In this document: positions 42,965 to 52,044 of the stretch, in pieces
Layout of the letters: each line of letters opens with the position of its first letter
How positions within the stretch are numbered: the stretch's first letter is position 1
NCBI GenBank assembly: GCA_025352125.1
Contig: JANXTZ010000044.1
Location: 62,001 to 126,000, forward strand
Length of the DNA stretch: 64,000 nucleotides
Origin: Deinococcales bacterium
GTDB taxonomy: Bacteria; Deinococcota; Deinococci; Deinococcales; JAAFIG01
Direction of reading: 5' to 3'
Program-made: the position numbers and the translations under genes
The notes under the pieces: generated by a model
Database searches by the model: none
The model's input: the letters and a program-made list of their open reading frames with translations, nothing else
What the model was told of the DNA's origin: nothing

Positions 42965-45637
42965 CTACTCGCTGCTGACCGATCCCGAAATCTCCTCGAG
43001 ACTGGTTAATCCCTGCATGGCTTTCTCGAGTCCGTCCATCAAGAGGGTGCGCATCCCGCTTTTGGTTCTGGCAATTTCCTTGATTTCGGTGCTGGTTTTA
43101 CCGGCAATAATTGCGTTGCGCACATCGTCGTTGACGATCATCAGTTCATGAATCGCCATGCGCCCCTTGTAGCCCGAGTTGCCGCACTTGTCACAACCCG
43201 CGCCCTTGTAGAGTTTTGCGCCCTTCATTTCGTCTTCGGTCACGCCCAAACGCCGCAGCACATCGGGGTCGGCTGCCATTTCGGTTTTGCAATCTTTACA
43301 GATTTTGCGCACCAAACGCTGCGCCAACACACCGACCAAGGCGGCAGAAACGTTGAAGGATTCGACGCCCATCTCCTCGAGCCTCACCACCGCGCCGGCG
43401 GCGTCGTTGGTGTGCAGCGTTCCGATCACCAAGTGACCCGTCAGGGCGGCTTCGACGGCAATCTTGGCGGTTTCGGTGTCCCGAATCTCGCCAACCATGA
43501 TAATGTCGGGGTCTTGACGCAAAAAAGCCCGCAATGCCCTGGCGAAGGTCATGCCTGCGGGGTTGTTGACCTGAGACTGATTGATGCCAGGAATTTCGTA
43601 TTCGATGGGGTCTTCGATGGTTGAGACGTTCACGTCGGGACGGGCAATGCGTTTGAGCGTGGCAAAAGTGCTGTACGACTTGCCAGAACCCGTCGGACCG
43701 GTCACCAAGAAGATGCCGTATGGTTTCTCGATCAGGTCGGCGTAGACGCCCATGTTGTAATCGCTAAAACCGAGTTGTTCAATTTCGGGAATGTTGCTGG
43801 CTTTTTGCAAAATACGCATCACGATCTTTTCGCCAAAGCGCACGGGCAGCGTGCTGGTACGCAAGTCGGTGGCAATGTTGCGGCTGCGAAACTGAATCCG
43901 TCCGTCTTGCGGCACGCGGCGCTCGGCAATGTCAAGCTGCGCCATGATCTTGATACGCGCCGCCAAGCTGTTGGCGGCGGCTTTGGGCAATTCCATGTAT
44001 TTGCGCAGCGATCCATCGACCCGAATCCGCACCGTGACACTGGTTTCACCCGGCTCGATGTGAATGTCCGATGCCTCCGCCAGAATCGCCTCGCGGATGA
44101 TGTTGTCCACGGTGCGCACAATCGCGTTGTCATCGAGGCTCGAGTCTGCAACCGTATCTTCTTTGTCGTTGCGACCCATTGCCGAGAGTTCTTTGTTGAG
44201 GGCATCAACATCTGTGCCGCTGGCGTAAAAACGGTCAATCAATTTTTGAATGTCTTTTTCGGTGGCAACGGCTGGTTTGATATCGCGTCCGGTCATCAGG
44301 CGCAAATCGTCCAGCGCAAAAACATTGCGCGGGTCTTTCATCAAGACGATCAACACGTTGCCCTCGAGCTTGTACGGAAACAAGGTGTAACGCCGCGCCT
44401 GTGCCTCAGGAATCATGGGCAAGGCACTTGGGTCGGCGGGTTTGGCACTGGGGTCGATAAAGTCGTAACCCAGTTGCACCGCCAGACTTTTGGACAGCAT
44501 TTCTGGCGATAACTTGCCCGATTGCACCAGCGTATCCTCGAGTCGTCCACCACCTTTGCGCTGCTTATCGAGCGCCTTGTCAACCTCGTCGTTGGTGACA
44601 AAACCCATTTCGATCAGCACCTCGCCCAGGGGTTTGGAGCGCCCAGATTTGCGCTGGACTTTCAACGCCTCCGCCAGTTGTTCACGGTTGACCTTGCCGC
44701 TGGTCACCAGCGCCTCTCCCAAACGACCTTTTTGGGCGTAGACCCGTTCGACCAGCGCCTCAAGTTCGCTGGGCGCGATCATCATGAATTTGACGGGTTT
44801 GGTGAACAGATTCTGGATTTCGGCTTGGCGCTTCAGATCGGTGCTGGCAATCACGATCTCGTGTCCGTCGGAACGAATTGGTACGGCTTGCAATTTCACG
44901 GCGTCCGCCCGCAGCAGCAAGCTCGAGACTTCATCGGGAATCTCGAGCTTGCCGGTGTCCTCGATAAAAGGCATGTTGTTTTGCTCGGCGAGCGTGCGGA
45001 ACAAATCGTTCTCTTTTAAAAAACCCAAGCCCATCAAAATCTTGCCGATTTGGTCGCCGCCAGGTTCTTGCTGCGCCAGCGCATCCTCGAGTTGGCTTTC
45101 GTTGACGTAACCCTGCGTCACCAAACGCCGTCCCAGCCGCTCCATCTCTGGGTTGGCGATCTTGTTCAAATCTGGGATTTCCAGACCCAGCTCTGGGTAA
45201 TAGGTTGCTATCGCCCAGCGCATCTGGTCGCGCAGCGCCTGGTACGGAATCACCACAAAACCTGTGGCGTCCTCAATGCCCTCGACCGCCATCGTGTTGA
45301 GCGGGTCAACGAATGCCACACTCAGCTTGTCATCGTCGAGTTTGAATGGAAAGGCTTGCAACTCGGTGGCTTTCTCGCCCTCGATCAAAGCCGTGACTTC
45401 GGGCATCGGTTTTTGCTCGAGCGCCAGCAAGTTCACCAGTGGGTACGAGAGTTCGTCCTCGATGGCTTGGGCAATTTTGCGTTCGGTCACGGTTCCGGAT
45501 TCGATCAAAATGTCCGAAAGCCGCCCGCCAATTTCGCCGTGCCGTTCGATGGCTTTTTGCATGTCGGTGTCGCTGATAAACCCAAGTTGCAATAAAATCG
45601 CGCCAAGACGACGATCCCCGATAGGTAATGCTGGCAT
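42965..45637 (-). CDS. pilF: Type IV pilus assembly ATPase, PilF/PilB with three MshEN domains
   Basis: This 890-residue protein has three N-terminal MshEN repeats (starting near residues 8, 155 and 310, each with the pattern LG..L...G.....L..AL), which in relatives bind cyclic di-GMP. The GspE/PilB ATPase follows (about 500-885): VTGPTGSGKSYSTFATLKRI (Walker A), RALRAFLRQDPDIIMVGEIRD (Walker B and Asp box) and a four-Cys zinc motif CKDCKTEM...GCDKCGNSGYKG. Length and layout equal those of Thermus PilF. It drives pilus extension and DNA uptake. AGGAGG precedes the ATG. Confidence 0.95.
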   Translation of the reverse strand: MPALPIGDRRLGAILLQLGFISDTDMQKAIERHGEIGGRLSDILIESGTVTERKIAQAIEDELSYPLVNLLALEQKPMPEVTALIEGEKATELQAFPFKLDDDKLSVAFVDPLNTMAVEGIEDATGFVVIPYQALRDQMRWAIATYYPELGLEIPDLNKIANPEMERLGRRLVTQGYVNESQLEDALAQQEPGGDQIGKILMGLGFLKENDLFRTLAEQNNMPFIEDTGKLEIPDEVSSLLLRADAVKLQAVPIRSDGHEIVIASTDLKRQAEIQNLFTKPVKFMMIAPSELEALVERVYAQKGRLGEALVTSGKVNREQLAEALKVQRKSGRSKPLGEVLIEMGFVTNDEVDKALDKQRKGGGRLEDTLVQSGKLSPEMLSKSLAVQLGYDFIDPSAKPADPSALPMIPEAQARRYTLFPYKLEGNVLIVLMKDPRNVFALDDLRLMTGRDIKPAVATEKDIQKLIDRFYASGTDVDALNKELSAMGRNDKEDTVADSSLDDNAIVRTVDNIIREAILAEASDIHIEPGETSVTVRIRVDGSLRKYMELPKAAANSLAARIKIMAQLDIAERRVPQDGRIQFRSRNIATDLRTSTLPVRFGEKIVMRILQKASNIPEIEQLGFSDYNMGVYADLIEKPYGIFLVTGPTGSGKSYSTFATLKRIARPDVNVSTIEDPIEYEIPGINQSQVNNPAGMTFARALRAFLRQDPDIIMVGEIRDTETAKIAVEAALTGHLVIGTLHTNDAAGAVVRLEEMGVESFNVSAALVGVLAQRLVRKICKDCKTEMAADPDVLRRLGVTEDEMKGAKLYKGAGCDKCGNSGYKGRMAIHELMIVNDDVRNAIIAGKTSTEIKEIARTKSGMRTLLMDGLEKAMQGLTSLEEISGSVSSE

Positions 45638-45824
45638 GTCTAGCCTCCTGTAGCCCTGACCCCATTTTGAAAACAGTTGCCACCTTGTGCAATCACACCA
45701 TTATGCGCCAAAAACCGATTTGAAATGGGAAATTTCCGCAGGTTTGGGTTTTCTGAGTTTCAGGCATTGACATTATTACAAGTGCACCCTAGCAAATTTG
45801 CAAGCCTCACGTCAAAAACGCCAT

Positions 45825-46256
45825 TTATATGCCCAAAGCCTGATGGTCGGCGAGCATACAACGGTCCTGAACCATTTCAATACCCGCCGCCATGACCGCC
45901 TTGGCAAAATTGGCATTGCGAATGCCCTGCTGCAACCAAACAAGCTTGGGGGCTGGCTGCATCTTGAGCAAGTCCCTCAAATGTGCCTCGAGCAAATCTG
46001 GACGGCGAAAGACATCGACCACATCGACCGGTTCCTCAATTTCGGACAAGCTGGCGCGGACGCGCTCACCAAAGAGCTTGACCGAACCTCGGCTGAGTTC
46101 TGGATTGACCCCAATGATTTTGTAACCGTGCGTGAACAAATAATCTGGCACGTAAAATCCAGGTTTTTTGGCGTCGCTCGAGATGCCCAAAACCGCAATG
46201 GTTTTGGCGGTTTTTAAAACTTCCGTGATTTCTTCAGTTGTTGTGCGTTCAATCAT
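45825..46256 (-). CDS. CoA-binding domain protein
   Basis: This 143-residue protein belongs to the YccU-like CoA_binding_2 family: TIAVLGISSDAKKPGFYVPDYL, IIGVNPELSRG, VDVVDVFRRPDLL and PKLVWLQQGIRN, a Rossmann fold that binds CoA. Function unknown. It is the third gene of the dnaX operon; its start overlaps the stop of the preceding gene, and a GGGAG lies before it. Confidence 0.87.
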   Translation of the reverse strand: MIERTTTEEITEVLKTAKTIAVLGISSDAKKPGFYVPDYLFTHGYKIIGVNPELSRGSVKLFGERVRASLSEIEEPVDVVDVFRRPDLLEAHLRDLLKMQPAPKLVWLQQGIRNANFAKAVMAAGIEMVQDRCMLADHQALGI

Positions 46257-46759
46257 GATTTTATTCTCCCAAAAACCCGAGTACCCAAAAACACCAACGC
46301 GATCAAAACCAGCAATGCCAGCAATCCAAACGCTGGGCTGGCATCGCCGCCCGCCTTGCCAGTGGTCACCAAAAACTCGAGGTCACCGCTCGCCACAGTA
46401 TTTTTTGCCACGGCGCTTTCGATGCCCGTCAAATCCGATGCCGCCGACCAAATTTTGTTTCCCTCAAATAGGCGCACCGTCAAAATGTGCGCCCCAGGAA
46501 ACTCGAGCTTCAAATTGGTGCTCCAAACATTGCCATTTTTTTTCAGTGGAAAATCGCCCAGCGCCCGCCCGCCCCGTGTGATGTTCAAACTTGCGTGGTT
46601 GATGCTGCCAATGTCGGTGGTGATGCTGGCTGAGATGGTGGTTTTGGCCTGCACCACCAACCCACGGTCGTCGCTGATGGCAGGCGAAAACTCGAGTTTG
46701 CCAGGTGCAGCCAGAACGTTCGAGCACCACAAAAAAATCAGCAACACAAAAAATCTCAA
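46253..46759 (-). CDS. Secreted protein with C-terminal membrane anchor
   Basis: This 168-residue protein has a signal peptide (to VLA-AP), a beta-rich domain of about 110 residues (ISASITTDIGSINHASLNITRGG, LEFPGAHILTVRLFEG) and a C-terminal helix (AFGLLALLVLIALVFLGTRVFG) followed by basic residues. It looks like an Ig-like domain held at the outer face of the membrane. I do not recognise a family. It overlaps both neighbours by four bases. Confidence 0.72.
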   Translation of the reverse strand: MRFFVLLIFLWCSNVLAAPGKLEFSPAISDDRGLVVQAKTTISASITTDIGSINHASLNITRGGRALGDFPLKKNGNVWSTNLKLEFPGAHILTVRLFEGNKIWSAASDLTGIESAVAKNTVASGDLEFLVTTGKAGGDASPAFGLLALLVLIALVFLGTRVFGRIKS

Positions 46760-48999
46760 ACTTCACCCTCTTCCACAATCGGGACGACTGGTGTTTCTGG
46801 AGTGGCGACGACTTCAGGCAAGCCCGCCTCGCGCACGCGATGCTTGAACAGTTTCGCCATTTTCTGGTATGTCGGATGTCCCCTCAAAGCCGGCACGCCC
46901 AGCGCCTGAATGACTGGCGCGTCCAAATCGCCCAAATCCAGACCAAACGCCTCGAGCGGCGCGGCATCCTCGAGCACGTCAATGCTGGTCACTGCCAAAC
47001 CCGTGCCTTCAGTCTCGAGCCAGGGCGCGAAATCGGTATCCTCGACGGGTGCAGACCCGAGGTTGCTGGTTTCGAGCGGTATCTCGAGGAGCGTTGGCGT
47101 CTCGAGTAGGACAGGTTCAGGGTCTGGTTCGGACGGTGAAATCTCAAATAGATTCGGTTCTGGGTTTAAAACCCCAAGCGCTTCAAACTCGAGTGTTGCA
47201 GGAATACTCGAGTGCGTGACGGTGATCGTGCCACCCTGGACAAAAGCGGGCGTGACCCGTTGTGTGATGACTTGTGGCAAATTCTCAGGTTCAACCTGAA
47301 CCCGTGCTGGCTCGAGCACCACATCGTCTTGGCTCGGCTCGAGGGTTGGGTTGACTTGTGATTCTCGAGGAGATTCGATAATGATCGCTTCCATCACAGA
47401 TGCAACAACCTCAGAAGCTCGAGCGACAGTCTCAACCCGAGGCGTTTCGATGGCTACACGTGCTGTATCAGTTCGGATTCCCGAGTTTTTTTTTGAACCG
47501 TCAGGCAAGACCAACTCGAGCGCAAAATGATCGCCAAAAACGTTCTTGACAATTTGATCCAGTTCCTCGAGCTTGCTGGCGACCTGATCGGCGTGCCATT
47601 TGTGTTTTGCGCCGTAAGTCAAGACCAGCACGTTATCGCCAACGTTGGGCAGTGCCTCGCGCAAGAAGGCTTTGAGTTGCGGTTTGGCTTTTAAAATCAC
47701 ATCGCCCCAAGTGCCAGAACTCGGCGCACCACCACCCGAGACAGCGGGTGTGCTTGGTCGGCGCGGTGGCAGATCATTGGCGGTTGCGGCTTGAGGCATC
47801 TCGCCTGCTTCTTTTGCCGCCGTGGGACGTGCCCTCGACATCGGGTCAAAATCGGGCACAGTTCGCGCTGTTCGTGTTGCGCCGCCCCCATCTTGAACTT
47901 GTCGCTCGAGTTTGGAGAGTCGCCCCTCAAGATTCCCAGAATCACCGCCACCCGAAGACCCGTCACCTGCCAGCAACGCCCGCGTGAACGCCATCTCGAG
48001 CGAGATCAAATCGCTCGCCCTGGCAAAACGGGCGTCCTCCTCGTCCAGCGCCCGAATCAGTTTTAACAACCGCACCTCGGGAATCGGGTCGTGTGCAGGT
48101 CGAACGCCAATGCCCAACTGCGCGTGAAGCAAATCCCGCAGCGCAATTTTGGTGCGTTCCGTGACCGTGCGCGGCGCAAAACCATCCTGGTACAACCCGC
48201 CCAAAGCCGCCAGCATTCCCGCAGGGTTCGCCCGTGCCAGCTCGAGCGCCAAATTCGTCATGCGTTCCTGCGGCGGCAAACCCAGCGCCCCCTCGACGTT
48301 TGCCATTGTCAGCACGGGTTCGCCGGAGGCAAGCATTCGCTCGAGCAAGCTTTCACCGTCGCGCATTGCGCCGTCGGCGGTTCTGGCGATCAACATGAGC
48401 GCATCACGCTGGGCATTGACTCCCTCTCGGGTTGCCAACATTTCGAGTTTTCCACAGATTTCTTCGACACTGTGCCGCCTGAATCGGTAATGCTGACAGC
48501 GCGAGAGAATTGTCGGCGGCAGGCGCTCTGGTTCGGTGGTTGCCAGAATAAAGACCACATGCGCTGGCGGCTCTTCCAGGGTTTTAAGAAGCGCATTGAA
48601 GGCACTTTTGCTCATCATGTGCGCCTCGTCCAAAATGTAAACTTTGGAACTTCCACGCATTGGCTGCAATGCGACCTTCTCGCGCAAATCGCGCACGTCG
48701 TCGACGCTGTTGTTGCTGGCGGCATCGATCTCGAGCACATCGGGATGACGACCCGCGATCACCATGCGGCACGATTCACAGACGCCGCAAGGTTTGACCG
48801 CTGACGCATCGTCGCAGTTGACCGTCATGGCAATCAACCGTGCCGTGGTGGTCTTGCCCACCCCCCGTGGACCCGAGAACAGGTACGCATGACCAATCCG
48901 TCCTCGCTCGAGCGCCGGGCGCAGCACGTCTTTGACATGTTCTTGCCCGATGACTTCATCCCAGTGAATCGGTCTCGAGCGTTGGTAAATCGCAGCCAT
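46756..48999 (-). CDS. dnaX: DNA polymerase III subunits tau/gamma
   Basis: This 747-residue clamp-loader protein has Walker A GPRGVGKTTTARL, the zinc module with CDDASAVKPCGVCESC, ILDEAHMMSKSAFNALLKTLEEP (Walker B and DExH) and the SRC motif in ILSRCQHYRFRR. After residue 380 the chain is Pro/Thr-rich. A run of nine A covers codons 502-505; loss or gain of one A in the mRNA leads to a stop within about 5-12 codons, giving a gamma-like form of about 510 residues. TAGACT six bases before the ATG implies a leaderless message. It leads a three-gene operon. Confidence 0.95.
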   Translation of the reverse strand: MAAIYQRSRPIHWDEVIGQEHVKDVLRPALERGRIGHAYLFSGPRGVGKTTTARLIAMTVNCDDASAVKPCGVCESCRMVIAGRHPDVLEIDAASNNSVDDVRDLREKVALQPMRGSSKVYILDEAHMMSKSAFNALLKTLEEPPAHVVFILATTEPERLPPTILSRCQHYRFRRHSVEEICGKLEMLATREGVNAQRDALMLIARTADGAMRDGESLLERMLASGEPVLTMANVEGALGLPPQERMTNLALELARANPAGMLAALGGLYQDGFAPRTVTERTKIALRDLLHAQLGIGVRPAHDPIPEVRLLKLIRALDEEDARFARASDLISLEMAFTRALLAGDGSSGGGDSGNLEGRLSKLERQVQDGGGATRTARTVPDFDPMSRARPTAAKEAGEMPQAATANDLPPRRPSTPAVSGGGAPSSGTWGDVILKAKPQLKAFLREALPNVGDNVLVLTYGAKHKWHADQVASKLEELDQIVKNVFGDHFALELVLPDGSKKNSGIRTDTARVAIETPRVETVARASEVVASVMEAIIIESPRESQVNPTLEPSQDDVVLEPARVQVEPENLPQVITQRVTPAFVQGGTITVTHSSIPATLEFEALGVLNPEPNLFEISPSEPDPEPVLLETPTLLEIPLETSNLGSAPVEDTDFAPWLETEGTGLAVTSIDVLEDAAPLEAFGLDLGDLDAPVIQALGVPALRGHPTYQKMAKLFKHRVREAGLPEVVATPETPVVPIVEEGEV
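47486..47494 (-). promoter_or_regulatory. A9 slippage site in dnaX
   Basis: Nine A on the coding strand cover the end of Ser502 to Asn505. With eight A the frame reads through about twelve codons to TAG; with ten A it meets TGA after about five. Confidence 0.75.
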
Positions 49000-49005
49000 G
49001 CCTGT

Positions 49006-49011
49006 AGTCTA
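49006..49011 (-). promoter_or_regulatory. -10 box of the leaderless dnaX promoter
   Basis: TAGACT on the minus strand is followed by six bases and the ATG at 48999. Confidence 0.55.
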
Positions 49012-49042
49012 CCGCCCCAGGTGATGAGGTTCAAAATGAAAA

Positions 49043-49066
49043 CCCGAGAGATTTTAATCTCTCGGG
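49043..49066 (-). terminator. Terminator of the SRP RNA
   Basis: A perfect inverted repeat with 11-base arms (CCCGAGAGATT) and a two-base centre is followed on the minus strand by TTTTCATTTT. It separates ffs from dnaX. Confidence 0.85.
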
Positions 49067-49085
49067 CGGGTGCTCAAATATAAGT

Positions 49086-49187
49086 GCGCCATCGGTGAGC
49101 AACGGCACCTGGGGGTCATCCCTTAAGGCTGCTTCCTTCCGGACCTGACCTGGTTCGAGAGCCACCACCGCGTTACGCCGAGGGCGC
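49086..49187 (-). ncRNA. ffs: Signal recognition particle RNA (4.5S type)
   Basis: The minus strand contains CAGGTCCGGAAGGAAGCAGC, the universally conserved tip of the bacterial SRP RNA that binds Ffh. The ends GCGCC and GGCGC and intermediate segments pair to form the long hairpin of about 102 bases. It helps deliver membrane and secreted proteins. Ends are set by pairing and may be off by several bases. Confidence 0.9.
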
Positions 49188-49232
49188 GAACAGGACTATA
49201 AACTCAGGAACTTAAAAGCGCAAGGGGGATTT

Positions 49233-49604
49233 CTAAAATGATTTTGAGTCTGTTCCCAAAATCCTGCCTGAAGCACGAAGTTTTACAGTATCAGATCGGT
49301 TATTCGCTATTTTTGTCTGGGTTTCAGGAACGCACCAAAGAGCACTGTACATTATTCCTCTTGCAGTGCGTTGGGTCATCCGAGGACGGTGCGAACACGG
49401 TAAACCGTGACTCGAGAACTCTTGTTGGCGTGGGGTCTGGTTCTGGCTCCAGAGTTGCTCGAGGATTTCTTCTTTGCTATAATCTTTAAAGTGTGAAAGA
49501 AGGTAAAAGAACAATTCTTGGGCAGGTTGGGCGTGCCACTGGGCAGGAACGTCGTCCACCAGCACTTCGCTTTTTCCAAGGGTATTGATCAAAAGTTTGT
49601 TCAT
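49233..49604 (-). pseudogene. Decayed SARP/BTAD-type transcriptional regulator, N-terminal fragment
   Basis: The first 57 residues (LLINTLGKSEVLVDDVPAQW, AQELFFYLLSHFKDYSKEEI, LEQLWSQNQTP) match the winged-helix start of SARP/BTAD regulators. The expected next segment (ANKSSRVTVYRVRTVLG) is present but in another frame, followed at once by a stop. The BTAD and repeat domains are missing. So a frameshift and truncation have destroyed a regulator next to SARP-like direct repeats. Confidence is moderate because only one domain remains. Confidence 0.5.
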
Positions 49605-49681
49605 GGTCTGGCTTTGAGTTTGAAACCGTCCCTGAACTGTTATTGAATGACGGTTTTGGTTTTCAAAATGTTAATCTTTAT

Positions 49682-49723
49682 TCAGTGTATCTTCAGTTTG
49701 TCCTCAGCCTCGGCTCATAGTCT
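49682..49723 (+). promoter_or_regulatory. SARP-type direct repeats and promoter
   Basis: TCAG occurs at 49682, 49693 and 49704, and TCAT at 49715, each exactly 11 bases apart. A -10-like TAGTCT follows at 49718. Direct repeats with an 11-base period beside a -10 box are the layout of SARP-activated promoters. The next gene, at 49906, has a leader of about 180 bases. Confidence 0.5.
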
Positions 49724-49905
49724 GAAGCTCAAAAGCACTTCTAACCTAAATCTCGAAAGCAGGGGCGAAGATATCACTGGAAAAACTTTAATTGATAACG
49801 CAACAAAACTCGCCAAACACGCGGTGAAAACAGTCAAAACATTGTTTGTAACGAGAAAAGTGATTTAACAACTCAATTTCGACCGTCACCTTTGAGGAGG
49901 AAGCG

Positions 49906-51942
49906 ATGAAACATATTGGATTTTTTGGTTTGGTTGCGTTAACGATTGTGACCGCGTGCAACACAATGCCAGTTCAAAACATCCCAATGCCGACTCGAGT
50001 GGTGGGAGCGGTGGAACTGAGTCTTGATTCGGATGGCGTCTCGAGCCTGCGTTTTGCCAACAGGGTCAGCACCTTGCGCGAACCCGACGTGATTTTTGGT
50101 ACGGGAACCACCCAGGTGATTACGTCCACGTTTGATCCTTACAATTATCTGGTCGCCACTTTTCCAGTGTCTCATGCAGCCTCGAGCGCTTCGGCGTTTA
50201 ATAATTTAACTTTATATGCCCAAGCCAAAGCGGGCAACATTGGCAGCACCGCCATTCAAACGATTGCCAACTTTGGTGGGGTTACAAACACCACCGAACA
50301 GGCACGGCTGGCAAAATTGGTCGCACCAGTTGATGCGGTCACAACCAGTTTAGGCAACATTGTGCTTGACACCCCCAAAGCCGATTTTCAGGCTTTTACC
50401 TCTGCTGAGGTTGCAGCCGCGACCGCTCTGGCAACACCGAGCGCCATGACTGCCAGCGACACCCTACTCAATTACGGTTTTTCAGCCCGTTGCGATTTCA
50501 GCATTGCCGCGAACTGCACAACCAACTCGAGAATCATTGCGTTGGGCAAAACTGGTTTTGTGACGCTCGCGTTGCGCGTGCCAAAGTCAGCTTTGGCGTA
50601 CAAGTTCATCATGAATTTCGTGGTCATGGACGAGAGCGTTTCTCGAGTGACCCGCAGCTTCATGCCGAACGAAGAGGTCGCTGTGACTCAAACCCGAGGC
50701 TTGGATGTGACCGCAACCGAATTGATGCAATTTGGTCTGCAACGCGAAACGCCGACCATCTCGAGCGTGACCGTGGATGATGTGAACACCTCGAGCTTGG
50801 GCGCAAGTATCTTCGCGCTGGGCATTGGACGCATCAGTGCCGGAAACAGCCATTCGTGCGGTTTAAACGCGGTCGGTACAGCATACTGTTGGGGTGAAAA
50901 TGGAAGTGGGCAACTGGGAAATGGCGTGACGGGCGGTACGTCAACGATACCCGTTGCCGTTAGCACCAGCGTTAAATTCTCGAGCGTCGTGACAGGCAAT
51001 ATTCACACCTGTGCACTCAGTTTGAGCGGCATTGCTTATTGTTGGGGCAACAATTTTACTGGACGACTCGGTGATGGCAGCACGTTCTCTAGTAACATTC
51101 CCGTCTTGGTGGCTAACCCAGAAGGTGGTCCCGAAAGCTATTCCAGCATCAGTGCCAGCAACGGTCATACTTGCACGGTCAGTTTGAACCGCAACGCGTA
51201 CTGCTGGGGTGACAATGGCAGTGGGCAACTCGGCAACAGTGGCGCAGGTCCAAGTTCAAACCTTCCGCTCTTGGTCAGCAACCCAAGTGCGGGTCCCGAA
51301 ACATACATCAGCATCAGCGCAGGCTACTCGCATACCTGTGCCCTCAGCTCGAGCAATGTTGCGTACTGTTGGGGACGCAATATTGAGGGTCAGTTGGGCA
51401 ACACCAGCAACACCGTCTCAAGCATTCCAGTGTTGGTCACTGCGGCGGTTGGCGTCACCTACACGGATATTTCAGCGGGCAATGATTTCTCGTGTGGCAT
51501 CCAAGCCAATGGCAGCGCCTATTGTTGGGGCAACAATGGCAATGGAAATCTAGGCGACAACACCATCAGCTCGTCAAATGCTCCAGTGCCGGTCAGCAAT
51601 CCCAGCACTGGCAGCGTGGCGTACTCGAGCATTGCCACAGGTGGTTTTCACACCTGCGCCATTGCCCAAAGTGGTGACGCCTATTGTTGGGGTTACAACG
51701 TGGACGGCGAACTGGGCAACGGTGCGAATTTTAATGTTTTGATTCCAAATTTGGTCAGTGCGCCCAGTGGGGGCGCTGTTGTCTACTCTGGTATCGATAT
51801 TGGCACCAAACACAGTTGCGCTGTGAGCACGAGTGGAAACGCGTATTGTTGGGGTTTGGATGGCAACGGTCAACTGGGCGACAACAGCACCAGCGCTTCC
51901 AACATTCCAACTCGAGATGCCCCAACCAGTTTGAGCTTGTAA
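49906..51942 (+). CDS. RCC1-repeat surface lipoprotein
   Basis: This 678-residue protein has a lipobox (VTAC, Cys 18), an N-terminal domain of about 290 residues and seven RCC1 repeats (about 305-675). Each repeat has the pattern HSC/HTC.....AYCWG.N..GQLG; the two Cys in every repeat probably pair. RCC1 repeats build a seven-bladed propeller. The N-terminal domain resembles the C-terminal half of the Ig-like lipoprotein at 3532 (LLNYGFSAR, LALRVPKSALAYKF, RVTRSF). GAGGAGG precedes the ATG. Confidence 0.87.
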   Translation: MKHIGFFGLVALTIVTACNTMPVQNIPMPTRVVGAVELSLDSDGVSSLRFANRVSTLREPDVIFGTGTTQVITSTFDPYNYLVATFPVSHAASSASAFNNLTLYAQAKAGNIGSTAIQTIANFGGVTNTTEQARLAKLVAPVDAVTTSLGNIVLDTPKADFQAFTSAEVAAATALATPSAMTASDTLLNYGFSARCDFSIAANCTTNSRIIALGKTGFVTLALRVPKSALAYKFIMNFVVMDESVSRVTRSFMPNEEVAVTQTRGLDVTATELMQFGLQRETPTISSVTVDDVNTSSLGASIFALGIGRISAGNSHSCGLNAVGTAYCWGENGSGQLGNGVTGGTSTIPVAVSTSVKFSSVVTGNIHTCALSLSGIAYCWGNNFTGRLGDGSTFSSNIPVLVANPEGGPESYSSISASNGHTCTVSLNRNAYCWGDNGSGQLGNSGAGPSSNLPLLVSNPSAGPETYISISAGYSHTCALSSSNVAYCWGRNIEGQLGNTSNTVSSIPVLVTAAVGVTYTDISAGNDFSCGIQANGSAYCWGNNGNGNLGDNTISSSNAPVPVSNPSTGSVAYSSIATGGFHTCAIAQSGDAYCWGYNVDGELGNGANFNVLIPNLVSAPSGGAVVYSGIDIGTKHSCAVSTSGNAYCWGLDGNGQLGDNSTSASNIPTRDAPTSLSL

Positions 51943-52008
51943 CATTTGATGTTTTTCTGGCTTGAGTCACTTGATCTTTTCGGGTGGCTCGAGCTTTTTG
52001 TTTAACGT

Positions 52009-52038
52009 ATTGACATTTATCAATATGTTTTGTATTCT
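52009..52038 (+). promoter_or_regulatory. arsR promoter with ArsR operator
   Basis: TTGACA, a 17-base spacer and TATTCT lie six bases before the ATG at 52045, a near-ideal leaderless promoter. ATTGA-N6-TCAAT (52009-52024) overlaps the -35 box. Confidence 0.75.
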
Positions 52039-52044
52039 CCTGCC

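Noticed and set aside
43775-44512. 245-residue plus-strand frame
   Set aside because: It lies entirely opposite the pilF gene, whose motifs are continuous through this stretch.
45772-45800. TTGACA-N17-TAGCAA on the plus strand as a promoter
   Set aside because: No plus-strand gene follows; the next genes on both sides are on the minus strand. It may be chance.
49647-49868. 73-residue plus-strand frame before the RCC1 lipoprotein
   Set aside because: It runs across the direct-repeat promoter region, has no good ribosome site and no family resemblance.
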